28,315 nt of DNA from Coptodactyla brooksi (taxonomy: Eukaryota; Arthropoda; Insecta; Coleoptera; Scarabaeidae), in contig JAWQRM010000150.1 of assembly GCA_033557675.1 (NCBI GenBank), forward strand, positions 1 through 28,315, in the 5' to 3' direction. Below, in pieces: positions 10,062 to 19,655 of the stretch (its first letter is position 1; every line of letters begins with the position of its first letter). The translations under genes and the position numbers were made by a program. The notes below the pieces were generated by a model. The model did not search any database and was not told where the DNA came from. It was given only the letters and a program-made list of their open reading frames with translations.

Positions 10062-11054
10062 TTGAGTTGTTTTGAAAGTAATTTGGTTTTTTCGCAGCAG
10101 AGGCGTTAGTTGTATTTTAATCAGCCAACTTCATTCTAAATCGTATATGCATTATATATTCTGACAGCTCGCATTGCAAAGTTTATGTGTGAAATTTTTT
10201 GTTCGGTTCTGTGCAATTGTTTTCTTTTTGTGTCTTATGAAACATGGAGAATCAAAAACAGCATTTTCAGTACATTTTGCTTTTTCACTACAAAAAAGGT
10301 AAAAACGCCGTTCAAGCGAGAAAATAATTAGTCAATGTGCACGGAGGAAATGTATTGACAGAATGCCAGCGTCGAAACTGGTTTGCAAATTTTTTTGCAA
10401 AAGCTTGCAAAATTTCTTGCAAGTTTGCAAAATGTTTGGGAGCTGTTTTCAAATTTTTTTGGGAGAATACTACCATCAATTCTAAGGTGCACTGCCATCA
10501 ACTGGACAAATTGCATGTTTTTTTGCAAACTAGTTTGCGAAATTTTTTGCAAAAGTTTGCAACAGTTTTGGGTGCTGTTTTCAAAATTTTTGGAGAATAC
10601 CACGACCAATTGTAAAGTGTATGTATGTAAAGTAGATGATTCACTCAAACAGAAAAGGCCCAATTTGATCAATAGAAATGGCATATTGTTCCACCAAGAT
10701 AATGCGAGATCGCATACCGGTTTGGTAACTCGCCAAAAGTAGCTTGTATTACCATATCTATCACGGTCTCCAGATTTGGCACCTTCCGATTATTACTTCA
10801 TCCAGTTTCTAGAATTTTTTTCGATGGCAAAATCTGTACTTCAAATGAAACCGTCAAAAATAACTTGGATCAGTTTTTTTGCCAGCAAGGATTAGAAGTT
10901 TTATGGGCGTGTAATCATGCTATTGCCAGAAAGATTGCAAAAGGTGTTGGGCCAAAATGGTGAATATGTAATTACATAAAATATTTATCCTCTATAAGAA
11001 AAGTGCCTTTCATTTTCACCAAAAAAAAACGAAATTCCTTTCCGAACAACCTAA
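10062..11054 (+). mobile_element. mariner deletion derivative, copy B (both ends present)
   Basis: The most complete copy, flanked by TA on both sides (10060-10061 and 11055-11056). Left end is TTGAGTTGTTTTGAAAGTAA; right end, reversed, is TTAGGTTGTTCGGAAAGGAA. ATG at 10244 begins MENQKQHFQYILLFHYKKGK, runs through NAVQARK to a TAA, then reads VNVHGGNVLTECQRRNWFAN, the mariner helix-turn-helix region. The middle is replaced by two tandem TTTGCAAA-rich units (10378-10640). The C-terminal catalytic part follows: GILFHQDNARSHTGLVTRQK (second Asp kept), a TAG, SPDLAPSDYYF (third Asp kept), FASK and ending NGEYVIT. The first catalytic Asp (TGDEKW region in the family) is missing. Confidence 0.9.
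10378..10640 (+). repeat. two tandem internal units of the mariner derivative
   Basis: Each unit starts with several GCAAA/TTTGC motifs, continues with GGGAGCTGTTTTCAAA-like and TTTGGGAGAATAC-like sequence, and ends in a fragment that reads ENTTINSK plus KVHCHQLDKL in the first unit. The first spans about 10378-10505 and the second about 10506-10640. Copy C (27880-28140 on the - strand) carries two equivalent units and copy A one and a partial one. Confidence 0.8.
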
Positions 11055-11056
11055 TA

Positions 11057-11856
11057 CTATAGCTCTCAGCCATATGTAAATTTGGATTAAAGATCTACCA
11101 TTGACACTGAATATATGAAGAGGTTAGATAAATACTTCTCTTTCATTATAACACGCGTAAGCGCACGTCGTGTATTTTTAATTTTAATTAGGGACAACGG
11201 TACAATCGAAGCAAGCGCGAAATGTTAATGACACAGGTTCCGGTCATTTTCTCTAATATTTATGTGAAGTACGTGAAGCGGAAAAGAGGCGGTTTGGAAT
11301 GGGAATGGTCACCATAGAATGCAATTGTAAACATTTGGGTTAGATTTCACGGAACAGGATTTTGAAATCATTTGCTTCGAAATACAAACTAATATAATTT
11401 ACATAAAACGAAGACTACACAATGCATACAATGACTACAAACTGTGTTTTATAATCGAAAAATAATAATAAACTGGCAAATTATTATTAATAATAATGTA
11501 AGTACTATATCAGGTGCATATTAAGTGGTTGGAAAGTTTTTCATTAATATAAGTATGTCAGTAATAAATAAGTATTATGCACCCAGCATACATTTAACCA
11601 ACTCTTCTGTAGACATAATCTCGTCCATCTGACTTGAGTACATCAAGTCTGATGGACCATCTGTGAACAGAATATTTTTGATTACGTACTTGAATTTGGT
11701 TTGAATTAGTTTAAATCCTAACTGTCGCATTAAATATTGAGGTATAGGTAAATAATAATCTTCAATGGCTTTAATATATTTATTTATTTTCTTCCTGATC
11801 GGTTTCAATCTTGCTTAGGACCAACATCAGAGTTGTCATCAAATGTTATTACATTT
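11057..11856. other. intronic sequence, no gene recognised
   Basis: AT-rich, with an AATAATAAT/ATTATTATT cluster near 11460-11500. A - strand open frame of 77 codons (11808-11575, basic N-terminus, ends LVKCMLGA) has no family I recognise; it could be a transposon scrap or chance. Confidence 0.5.
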
Positions 11857-12272
11857 GTAGAGAAATGTGAATTTATGAGTTCCATGAATTATAGATGCTT
11901 TTTGTGTAAAATATATTGAAATGTCCAATGACATGAAACATTAGAACCTATTATTATAAATGAATGAAGTTTATTTATAGGTGTATTCTCAACAGAAGAC
12001 CGAAACAAACTATTAGTTTGTTTGGGTCTGTTTAGTCTGTCATACCTGTTTTGTCTGTCATGACCGAAACAGACTATGCCAGACTATAACAGACTAAAGA
12101 GGCCGAAACAGACTAATAGTCTGCTTCGGTCATCTGTTGAGAATACACCTATAAACAAATTTCATTCTTTTATAGTAATAGTTTCTAATATTTCATGTCA
12201 CTGGACATTTCAATATATTTGACACAAAAAGCATCTATAATTCTTGGAACCTATAAATTCACATTTCTCTAC
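11857..12272. mobile_element. 416-base near-perfect palindrome, foldback or MITE-like element
   Basis: Left arm 11857-12023 is the inverted copy of right arm 12106-12272. Both are 167 bases with roughly 90 percent identity by eye, including GTAGAGAAATGTGAATTTAT, ATTATAGATGCTTTTTGTGT, ATATATTGAAATGTCCA and AGGTGTATTCTCAACAGA. The 82-base spacer and inner arm ends are full of CAGACTA/TAGTCTG and CGAAACAGACT motifs, and each arm ends inside in its own small palindrome (AAACAAACTA T TAGTTTGTTT at 12003-12023). No ORF. The sequence could fold into a very long hairpin. No clear target duplication was found. Confidence 0.85.
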
Positions 12273-13120
12273 GCATAAACACGTGAAGATTATTTTTTAC
12301 TTATACTTCAATGATTTAAACATGGCAATAGGCAGTACGTACATGAATATGTCACATTAGGGTTTGTTTTTTTTTGGGAGTAGGTTCTCATTTTTAAGAA
12401 CAGATGTTGCGATTTTGATTTACTGAAGTATCAAAAAATGATCTCTGTCACTGTGAGAGCAACTGTGACTAGTTGTGCATTGACAACTGTCATAGAGTTC
12501 AACACATAATTTCTCGTTATGATTCAAGATGACAAACTACATCCTCGGAAACTATAGCAGCTAGAGAAACGGTTAAATGAGGAAATGTGCAATTTTATGA
12601 ATTCTGTTTAATGCATTTTTCGTTTTTATAAAAATGTTCATGGCTTATTTGGGACAAAAACTATGTTTTACGAATTTTTATAACCCATCTAGCATTCTGG
12701 TTATTGGTTTTATTAACAAATGGTGAAAAGAAAACTTCACAAATTCAAGGTACAACTTCCAGATCTACCTAGTTATGAATGCTTGTTCACAAACTGTATT
12801 TAAAATAGAAATCCTGGAATTGAAGTAACCGTTAAAACAGTGTCCAAAACTCGTGGTCATCATTAGTACACAAATTGCAGCCTTTTAACACGCAATTAGT
12901 GACTGTTCTAGGACAGCATCAATCGTTTCTATTAGAAGCCTCCTAACAAGAAGAAATTTAAAACTGAGAGACAAAGAATCGGGGTGGTCATCTCATAGTT
13001 AGTTTTGCTCTGATATTTTATGTTCAATTTTATCATCTTCCAATTGTTCCAGATAAGAAAAAGAGTTGTTAAATTTTGAACTTGATGGATTTCGTCCAGA
13101 AGTGGTATGCGATCGTTTAG
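12273..13120. other. intronic sequence, no gene recognised
   Basis: AT-rich and without a usable frame. A few stretches before 13121 may belong to the transposase relic described next, but I could not read a family motif in them. Confidence 0.5.
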
Positions 13121-13345
13121 AGTGTTAAAGGAGTTTAGGTTTCAACCATACAAAATGCACCAATTGCATGGCCATCTTGATGGCTTAATCTCAATGTGCT
13201 AGATTTCTCCTTGTGGTGAAAACCGTAGTATATGGAAGATCATGTGACACTGTAAATGATCTTAGAGACGCGGTACTAGAGACATTTAATAAGATTGAAG
13301 GATATCGTCATAAAATCTACAAATTTTGTGTTCAAAAGCTGCAAT
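13121..13345 (+). pseudogene. scrap of a Tc1/mariner-like transposase
   Basis: Broken + strand frames read VLKEFRFQPYKMHQLHGHLDG (end of the helix-turn-helix linker; relatives have LRFKPYKxQLVQEL). Almost directly after comes LDFSLW, a TGA, and then KTVVYGRSCDTVNDLRDAVL continuing to ETFNKI (relatives: LDFFLWGYIKDxVY, then DLRERI). The catalytic core between the two blocks is deleted. Two frames and at least one stop are involved, so it is a dead internal-deletion copy. Confidence 0.55.
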
Positions 13346-13686
13346 GTTTATACTAATAATAATAACAATTATTATTAATATACTAATAATAATAATTGTA
13401 TTCAATTCGTACATATGCATTGTCAACTAGTACATATGCATAATTAGATTGATCTGGAAATTAAATTTTTCCTGTCAATAGCTAATTCTTTTTTTAAATC
13501 TACTGTGTTATATGTGATTTTTCAATTTAATTGTTAAATAAATATATTTTTGTTAAAGAAGTTTATGTCATAGCTCCAAAATGGTATAACACATAAAGAA
13601 ATCGATGCTATTCGAAATTAATTATCTACATTTAAGCCATGAACGTTTTATAAAAGAAAAAAACTGCGTTAAATAAAAATCATAAA

Positions 13687-13899
13687 ATGGTAGGAAATAT
13701 AGAAAAACAAAATCATCCTGTACATAACACACAAAATTTCTATTTAAATCTTATAAGGGTCTCCAAAAATCTAAAAACACAACTAAAAAATATGATTGAT
13801 TTGGACTATTACAATAAACAAGCCCATCCTTCACTAATTACCGTACTAATAATTTTGGGGGCAGTAGTCTTCTTCTTAGTCTTGCAATCTAATGGGTAA
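13687..13899 (+). CDS. 70-residue ORF with a C-terminal hydrophobic segment, doubtful
   Basis: ATG at 13687 to TAA ending 13899. The last 20 or so residues (SLITVLIILGAVVFFLVLQS) form a plausible tail-anchor membrane segment after a polar, Lys- and Asn-rich part. Layout, length and a short stretch (RVSKNLKTQ, ending ..LQS) faintly recall the ER protein RAMP4/SERP, but the match is too weak to assign. It lies in the anion exchanger intron on the opposite strand, with AT-rich codon usage like its surroundings. Chance or a decayed retrocopy are equally possible. Confidence 0.2.
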   Translation: MVGNIEKQNHPVHNTQNFYLNLIRVSKNLKTQLKNMIDLDYYNKQAHPSLITVLIILGAVVFFLVLQSNG

Positions 13900-15482
13900 A
13901 TTCCAGATTCTAGAGAATTACCTATTATTTAATTATTTATAAACCTGTTTGAGTATTTTTTCTAAGACGAAAAGTCAGGAGAGAAATAAAAACGTGTTTA
14001 CATAAGCTACTTGACATTTGAGCAAACAAGGACTGCTTGACTTTAAATTTATTTGGCCCGTTGTGTTAAAAATGTTTAAGAGCAACTTTATCGTGTTTTT
14101 CTTTAATTTTATGTTTAATGATAGGATGGCGGAATCACGTGTAACAGTGACTTACTCACATAGGTCAATTCCTTTTGCTGAAACTATTAAATTGCAATAT
14201 CTGTATATTCCTGTTATCTATTGGATGGCAGTTCATTTACATGAACTGAATGATTAAATTAAGCCTTTTGGTTGTTTTAAAATCAAAACGACTTTTTTGA
14301 AACTTTAGAAACCATTTGTTTATGTATACCTGTCCTTTCTTCATTTGTGTAATTCATGATTTTCAATGATAAACCATAGTTGGGCAAATAAAATATGATA
14401 TATGTCAGTAACTATCACAAAGTTTGGCAAGCTGTTCTGTTACCCCCTGTATATTGAAAACAAAATATTTAAAAGTTATTTATTATTGCATACCTAATTA
14501 GGTATGATTAAATATTAGGTATAATTGCATATCTAATTTTAATACACAATTAGTTATCCAGTTCAGATAACGAGACATTGCCAGCAAAACAAACGAACAA
14601 AAAGTTTAAGACTTCTATTCGACCTTCTTTATTGTTCTATTTGAAAACAAACCACGACATAATCTGTATACGATAAGACCACTACTTTTACTTGTTCATT
14701 TAACCGCTTCCTTCGCTGTGAAGATATAATTCATAGCAATTATTCTGTCCTCAACTGCTGCTGTTGCTTCCTATACCCTTTTGGTCTTTTTATACACAGC
14801 AGATGTGCACAATATACACCATCCATCGAATTCTACATAACCATACAACGTAGGTTTTCGTTTTAAGAAACGATATTCATGCAAGCATCATAAAACAATG
14901 AGAAACGTTTTTTATAATGTTGTTAATTAGTTTAAATGGAATGAAACAAAGGCTGCATTGAAGTGATTGTGTATGTCAATATATATCATACGAGTTCTAT
15001 TTTAAGAGTCTATTCTCTCTTTGTCAAAGTTCACACGCAATACTTCAAAGTGAGTTGGTAAAGGAAATATTTGATCGATGTACCATAAGTTATTCTTTTT
15101 GTAAAAATCTAAGAATTTCGGCTATGGACGTGAGCTAAACAAATATTTAGATAATTTTTATTACGTTGTCTACACACTAATCGTTATTATTCTACGAACT
15201 ATGGACATTACCGAAAAACTAAACGCTATGGAATTCCTACAATACCAAACTAGTGACCGATAACGGAAGAAGGCTATCTTAAGCACACAAAAGATAACGA
15301 GCGGAAAGGAATATTGCCTCAAGACTGTACAAACACCGTATTAAAAATAAGTCAAGCGAAAATAAAAATTATTATATTTGTAAATTTTCCACATTGGAAA
15401 ATTCATTATTATATTATTATTATAATTATTATACAATATTCATTATTATAATTATTATACGAAAATCGAAAACTGTATGCTA
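13900..15482. other. intronic sequence, no gene recognised
   Basis: AT-rich and non-coding. Includes an 18-base perfect palindrome at 14489-14506 and ATT/TTA trinucleotide runs at about 15372-15462. A CCCCCTGTATA motif near 14444 resembles transposon end sequences, without a partner. Confidence 0.5.
14489..14506. repeat. 18-base perfect palindrome
   Basis: CATACCTAATTAGGTATG reads the same on both strands. Diverged pieces (TTAGGTATAATTGCATATC) follow immediately, suggesting a small repeated palindrome cluster. Confidence 0.85.
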
Positions 15483-15517
15483 GACGCACGTTTCGCTAAC
15501 CAAGTTAGCATCATCAG
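15483..15517 (-). ncRNA. hammerhead-ribozyme-like core motif, degenerate
   Basis: On the - strand the order is CTGATGA (15517-15511), one T, a perfect 6-base stem GCTAAC/GTTAGC with loop TTG (15509-15495), GAAA (15494-15491), CGTGCG (15490-15485) as a possible short stem III, and TC (15484-15483) at the expected cleavage position. This order is that of hammerhead ribozymes found in Penelope-like retroelements. Against it, the extra T disrupts the base of stem II, and the flanks (CATCACTC before, TAGCATAC after) do not pair to make stem I. It is most likely a relic of such a repeat; activity is not supported. Confidence 0.35.
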
Positions 15518-15540
15518 GAGTGATGAAAGACAGCAACCGT

Positions 15541-15561
15541 GTGTTTCAAAGGTAGAAACAC
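15541..15561. repeat. 7-base inverted repeat
   Basis: GTGTTTC (15541-15547) and GAAACAC (15555-15561) pair perfectly around AAAGGTA, 24 bases from the hammerhead-like motif and perhaps part of the same relic. Confidence 0.7.
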
Positions 15562-16275
15562 CAGACAACCAGAAACATTACATTTGCGTTTACCATAGAA
15601 AACAAGGTTTACAATAGCGAAATGTGGTAGTTAAGATTTAATTTTCTGCCAGTGTACTAATTAATCAAAAATGAAATAAAAACCCCTATAGTTCTATTTA
15701 AATAACAAAGTTGGCATCGATTTCCAATGTAACATGAGATGATATTCTTTTAAAATGACTGGCAACTACACTATAGCTCTCAATCTACTGTTTCTGTATT
15801 GGTTAACATACGTATCACCGAATAAATTTACTAAAATATTCTCACTGTATACTGAGCATAACCTCTACTTCATGTTAGCGAATAAAATCTATAGCATACT
15901 ATCAATATTTTTACGTGATTTCATGTAGAACATATCTTCGTAAACATGTAGCAAACAAGCTTATCAATATTAAGCTATTTATAGTTAAAGAGGACATGCA
16001 GCCAATATTTATGTTTATTTTGATTTCCATACGTTTATTTCTATTCCTATATTGCTGTAAAACTTGACAAGTCACATTTTTATTCAAGAGAAAAAGAATA
16101 TTTTAGCCCAATATTTTCTTACAAATATCGACAAATAAAGCAGGAATTCGAATATAAAGCTTCTTTAAAAAAACCGATAAGTATCAATTCAGCTAAAAAG
16201 AAATCTTTTAGGGTACTTTCTAATATATACTCTTCAAGTATTTGAAGTTGAAGGAGTAACCGATTATTTATTTTA
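15562..16275. other. intronic sequence, no gene recognised
   Basis: AT-rich. A - strand open frame (16340-16119) of 73 codons is Lys/Leu/Ile-rich without a recognisable domain and ends beside the solo mariner end. Confidence 0.5.
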
Positions 16276-16308
16276 TTGGGTTTTTCGGAAAGTAATTTCG
16301 TTTTTTTA
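16276..16308 (+). mobile_element. solo mariner terminal fragment
   Basis: TTGGGTTTTTCGGAAAGTAA followed by TTTCG and T-rich sequence matches the terminal inverted repeat of the mariner copies, and is preceded by TA (16274-16275). Nothing mariner-like continues beyond about 16310, so it is a lone end. It lies only about 50 bases from the exchanger splice donor. Confidence 0.75.
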
Positions 16309-16356
16309 TACTTTTTTAATATTTTTTTACGCACATACATTTAAATTGGCACTTAC

Positions 16357-16527
16357 CCCACGTAATTCTACTGGTGTGAACAACCTATTCAGCTGCGCTC
16401 GTAATGGAATCATGAGTATCAGGAAAAATGGGAAAGCCAGAGAAGCCTTTGTCGACTTCACGATCCACAATACAGCCAAGCAGAAAATCTGCACAAACGT
16501 GAACAGGTGCATCTTCATAGTTCTCAC
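16357..16527 (-). CDS. Ae2: SLC4 anion exchanger, penultimate coding exon
   Basis: A - strand acceptor (TTTTTGTTGCAG) precedes 16527 and a strong donor GTAAGT occupies 16356-16351. The 171-base exon encodes 57 residues in phase 0, from VRTMKMHLFTFVQIFCLAVL through IVKSTKASLAFPF and ILMIPLR to FTPVELRG. This matches the last membrane-region segment of SLC4 anion exchangers (human AE1 has [20 protein letters not shown] and KSTPASLALPFVL at this place). The KST..ASLA motif and the hydrophobic span are intact with no stops, so the exon looks functional. An open frame on the opposite strand (16346-16630) is its shadow. Upstream exons are not recognisable between 16528 and 28315, so they probably lie beyond the window. 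Confidence 0.9.
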
Positions 16528-17307
16528 CTGCAACAAAAAGAGAGAAATGATGTCGAGCTGTTCAAAGCAACTTGGTCGTCATTGTTGTCTTTTACGGATG
16601 ACCTCATTTGTTGTATTTTTGCATGCTTAGACACTATACAATGATTGTGGTGTTATGAAAACATACTATATAGTACATTTAAATAATAGAATACGTGTTG
16701 AGTTATTGAGCTAACAGCTGTTAAAATTATAAATAAAGTACTGAAGGTTTAAATAAATAATATTACAGCTTGTAATATATTGTACGCAGAGTTGTCATCA
16801 GTTCACAAATTGTTAGTAAACTACATAATTTTAAGGCAAGTTTTTTTTTATTTCCAACGGTTTCCGTACATATGGCAATCTCAATTGTCAGAAATTGTTC
16901 CAGAAATGTGGTTGTAGAACTCATATGTATGTTTAGAATCATTATTATTTTTTAGTATTATTGAAGTTTCATTAAATATACTAATTGATTTTTGTTTAAC
17001 AAAATGTGGAATAGACCGGTTTCTCTCTATTTCTCTAACTAGTTACATGTCCAAATATATTGAACCTTCTTAGATGTTAGATTGTGTAGGTTGTTTTTTG
17101 TCGACTCCGTGGTGAAGTTGAAACGAACAAAAACACAATTACAGATTTCAAGTGTTGAGAAGGAATCACCAATAAAAATACACAGTTAATATTCTAAGAT
17201 GGTTCAAGCAATGTTTACAAGTAAAGGGATCTCTAGACTGTCAATAGTATGGTAGAATAGTATCAACTGTATAATGGGTATAAGAATTTTGAGCAATAAT
17301 ATTGTTG

Positions 17308-17343
17308 TTTATATTATAGACCCTCTAGGGTCTATAATATAAA
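17308..17343. repeat. 36-base near-perfect palindrome
   Basis: TTTATATTATAGACCCT (17308-17324) and AGGGTCTATAATATAAA (17327-17343) are exact inverted copies with CT in the centre. AT-rich flanks extend the pairing imperfectly. No T-run or coding link. Confidence 0.9.
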
Positions 17344-17660
17344 TAATATTATCTAGATAATTGTTGTATAACTCAACAATCTTTTTTCATTGCATTTGAA
17401 TTTTAATGCTAAAATGCATGTAATTAAAAAATGTATAGCGTCCAGTATTTTATATATTTACACAACTAAATAGTGTTATTTAAATAAGTTTCCAAAATTT
17501 ACATATATTCAAATACTTACAAAATCGTAGGAATATTAATATACGTCATTATAATTTTAAAAATTAAACAAAACATAATTTAAAAAATAATAAAATAACA
17601 ATTAGAAAAACTATATTGTGCAATACCTTGTAGTAAAACAAAAACTGGGACAATAATAGG

Positions 17661-17699
17661 TAGCAGTAAGAAGATAAATGTTTTATCTTCTTACTGCTA
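17661..17699. repeat. 18-base perfect stem with 3-base loop
   Basis: TAGCAGTAAGAAGATAAA (17661-17678) pairs exactly with TTTATCTTCTTACTGCTA (17682-17699) around TGT. It sits at the left edge of the 264-base tandem repeat. The loop is too small for a typical pre-miRNA. It may be a repeat junction formed by inverted duplication. Confidence 0.9.
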
Positions 17700-17704
17700 A
17701 TCAA

Positions 17705-18525
17705 ATAAGGAATGCTCTGGTCTACTTGGAATGATACATCAATTTTTTATAAAGATTTTTTTGGACATTTTAGTTATTATGGAAAATACCAAGTTTCCAT
17801 CTTTTGGAATATTGAGGCTACATTTCAAATTTAGAAATTGTGAAAAGACTAGAAATAACCTTCTTTGTTATACAATCTATAAACACCTCCATATCATCGA
17901 CTTACACGAAGATTCCTTAACATCAGAAATTTTAGCAGATACATTTTTTCTATCGATTTCAGTTGATACCAAGATTTGTATTTTTTTTGGAGGTTTGAAT
18001 CCGCATTTCAGATTTAGAATTGTGAAAAGACTATAAATAATCTTCTTTCTTATAGAATTGATAAGAACTTCCGCATCACTGATTTCGGTAGAGATTACTC
18101 AAAATTTTGTATATTTCCGATAAGAAATCTTGATTTTAGTAATTTTTTTCTAAAAGAAAGTCTTTTCTGGTCTTCTTGGAATGATACTTGTGAATATTTT
18201 TTTTGCTACATCAATTTTATTTAATTGATACCGAATTCGTATCTTTTGGAATATGAAATCCACATTTAAAATTTAGAATTATTAGAAGACTAAAAGTAAC
18301 ATTCTTTTATATAGAATCTATAAAAACTTCAACATTATTGATTTTCATCTAGATGCCTTAAATATTTGAAGATTTTGTAGATTTTCAATCAGAAATCTTG
18401 TTTAACAATCCTCTTTCTTAAGGAAGATATTTCCTGGTCTCCTTGAAATGATGTTTCTATAAAAAATGTTCTTGGCACATCATTTCTAGTTGATACCAAA
18501 TTTGTATCTTTTAGAATAATTTCTA
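17705..18525. repeat. degenerate tandem repeat with about 264-base period
   Basis: Unit landmarks recur in order: CTGGTCTACTTGGAATGAT (17717, 18170 and, as CTGGTCTCCTTGAAATGAT, 18434); GATACCAAxxTTTGTATCTTTTGG (about 17784, 17966, 18230, 18494); ATTTxxAATTTAGAATT, GAAAAGACTA and TTCTTTxxTATAGAATC. Spacing between the last three ATACC landmarks is 264 and 264; the first interval is 182, pointing to an 82-base deletion in the first unit. About 3.5 copies in all. The 101-codon frame through it (17731-18036) is repeat sequence, not a gene. Confidence 0.8.
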
Positions 18526-18679
18526 TAATTATTGTAATTTGTATGTCATCACCCGGCGGTGGCTGATTGTTGACTAAATTTTACGAAAATTCAATTTAAG
18601 AATTTGTAAATAACATAAAAGAAAACAAATTGTCTTTTAAAGTATTTGAGCGGCCCATCATAAACTTCCTCGCAGCCTA

Positions 18680-19420
18680 GGTAGTCCATTCGGTCATAAC
18701 AATAGGGAGACCTTTTTGAATCAATAAAACTGTTTCTTTAATTAATAAAACTAAAAGCAGGTATATGGGCCGTCCAGATAAGTTTAACCCAGAATTTCTT
18801 CCCGATATCTTTCTGCACCGATGGTTTGATTGAAAAGGAGTTTCCGTGAAAACGTGCGGATTGTCAGTACTCCACATTCTCATATTCTGGGAGTTTACAT
18901 AACCGGATAGATGGAACCAGGCTTCGTCAGAAAAAAAAGTTCGATTTAAATTATCTTCATTCATGTTAATGAGAAACCAGCCGCCAAATTCATCCCTTTA
19001 CTCAAAGTCTCTTAGATAAATCTGCTGTACAGAGGTCAAGCGTTATGGATAAAAATGTAAGTCTTTCCTTAGAGTACGATGACAAGTGGGAGCAGACAGA
19101 TCTAGCTGTTGCCCAACAACACGGAGAGAAATTCCTGGTGTATCCTCAACAATTTGCTGAACATTTCCAATGGATTCCGCAGTTTTTTTTTCTTTGGGCG
19201 AGAGCTACGTTCTTTTCTCTGTGCGCTTCCAGTTGCACGGAAGAAATTTGCAGAATGCATCAGAGCATCGTAAAATTTTTTATAAACTACCGCTAATGCA
19301 GGAAAATGTTCTTGAAGTTCGTTCAACCAATCATTTACGCATTAATGCCATTCACCATCAATTTTGTTTCCCGTTCGAAAATACGCTTCTACCATGGATG
19401 CTTTGTAAATTTGATTGAAA
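18680..19420 (-). pseudogene. dead Tc1/mariner-like transposase, 5' part
   Basis: Read on the - strand. An N-terminal block YKASMVEAYFRTGNK lies near 19400. A helix-turn-helix block follows around 19190-19040 (RPKKKTAESIGNVQQIVEDT, then RVVGQQLDLSAPTCHRTLRK and FYPYRLTSVQQI). The first catalytic block FFSDEAWFHLSGYVNSQNMR with its Asp is near 18930. Then comes WSTDNPHVF followed by a jump to a later piece reading TIGAERYREEILG near 18800. The second and third catalytic motifs are not seen, so the 3' half is deleted. Frames shift several times. It is a different family from the DD41D copy at 1742 and from the element at 19656. Confidence 0.75.
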
Positions 19421-19655
19421 ACCGTTGTACAAAAAATAAATTAAAACTTTAATAATTTTATGATTTGACATCTGTCAAAATGACAAACAGTAATAATAGA
19501 TCTGTCAATTAAAGACTTTTTTACATAGCCTACCGCAAATGGAAATTTTTTGAAACGCACGTTATAATAGCGTGCATGCACAGCCATGCACAGACGTGCA
19601 TATTCGACCAGTATGAATTTCTTGTAAAAACTATTCCGCAATATTATATGGGGTC

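Larger units (their letters stand above)
7601..16356 (-). other. final intron of the anion exchanger (8,756 bases)
   Basis: Bounded by GTAAGT (16356-16351) and a polypyrimidine-CAG acceptor (7601). It is AT-rich and loaded with transposon relics: two mariner derivatives, a palindromic element, a transposase scrap and a solo mariner end. The donor, acceptor and matching codon phase support it as a real intron; only transcript data would show whether other exons lie within it. Confidence 0.8.
16528..17704. other. upstream intron of the anion exchanger, AT-rich
   Basis: No exon recognisable on either strand. Contains a 17-base-arm palindrome (17308-17343) and an 18-base-arm hairpin (17661-17699), both listed separately. 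Confidence 0.5.

Noticed and set aside
10328..10742. Overlapping open frames of about 90-119 codons on both strands in mariner copy B
   Set aside because: Created by the TTTGCAAA-rich units; only short stretches correspond to transposase, in changing frames.
14018..14257. 79-codon + strand frame with hydrophobic stretch
   Set aside because: Starts at TTG rather than ATG and has no recognisable domain or splice context.
15372..15462. CRISPR-like or regular repeat array
   Set aside because: Simple ATT/TTA trinucleotide runs in AT-rich DNA, without spacers.
16346..16630. 94-codon + strand frame
   Set aside because: It is the antisense shadow of the anion exchanger exon 16527-16357, which has family similarity and splice sites on the other strand.
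17661..17699. Pre-miRNA
   Set aside because: An 18-pair stem with a 3-base loop is too short for a typical insect pre-miRNA hairpin.
17731..18036. 101-codon frame
   Set aside because: Lies entirely in the 264-base tandem repeat and is not maintained in the other units.
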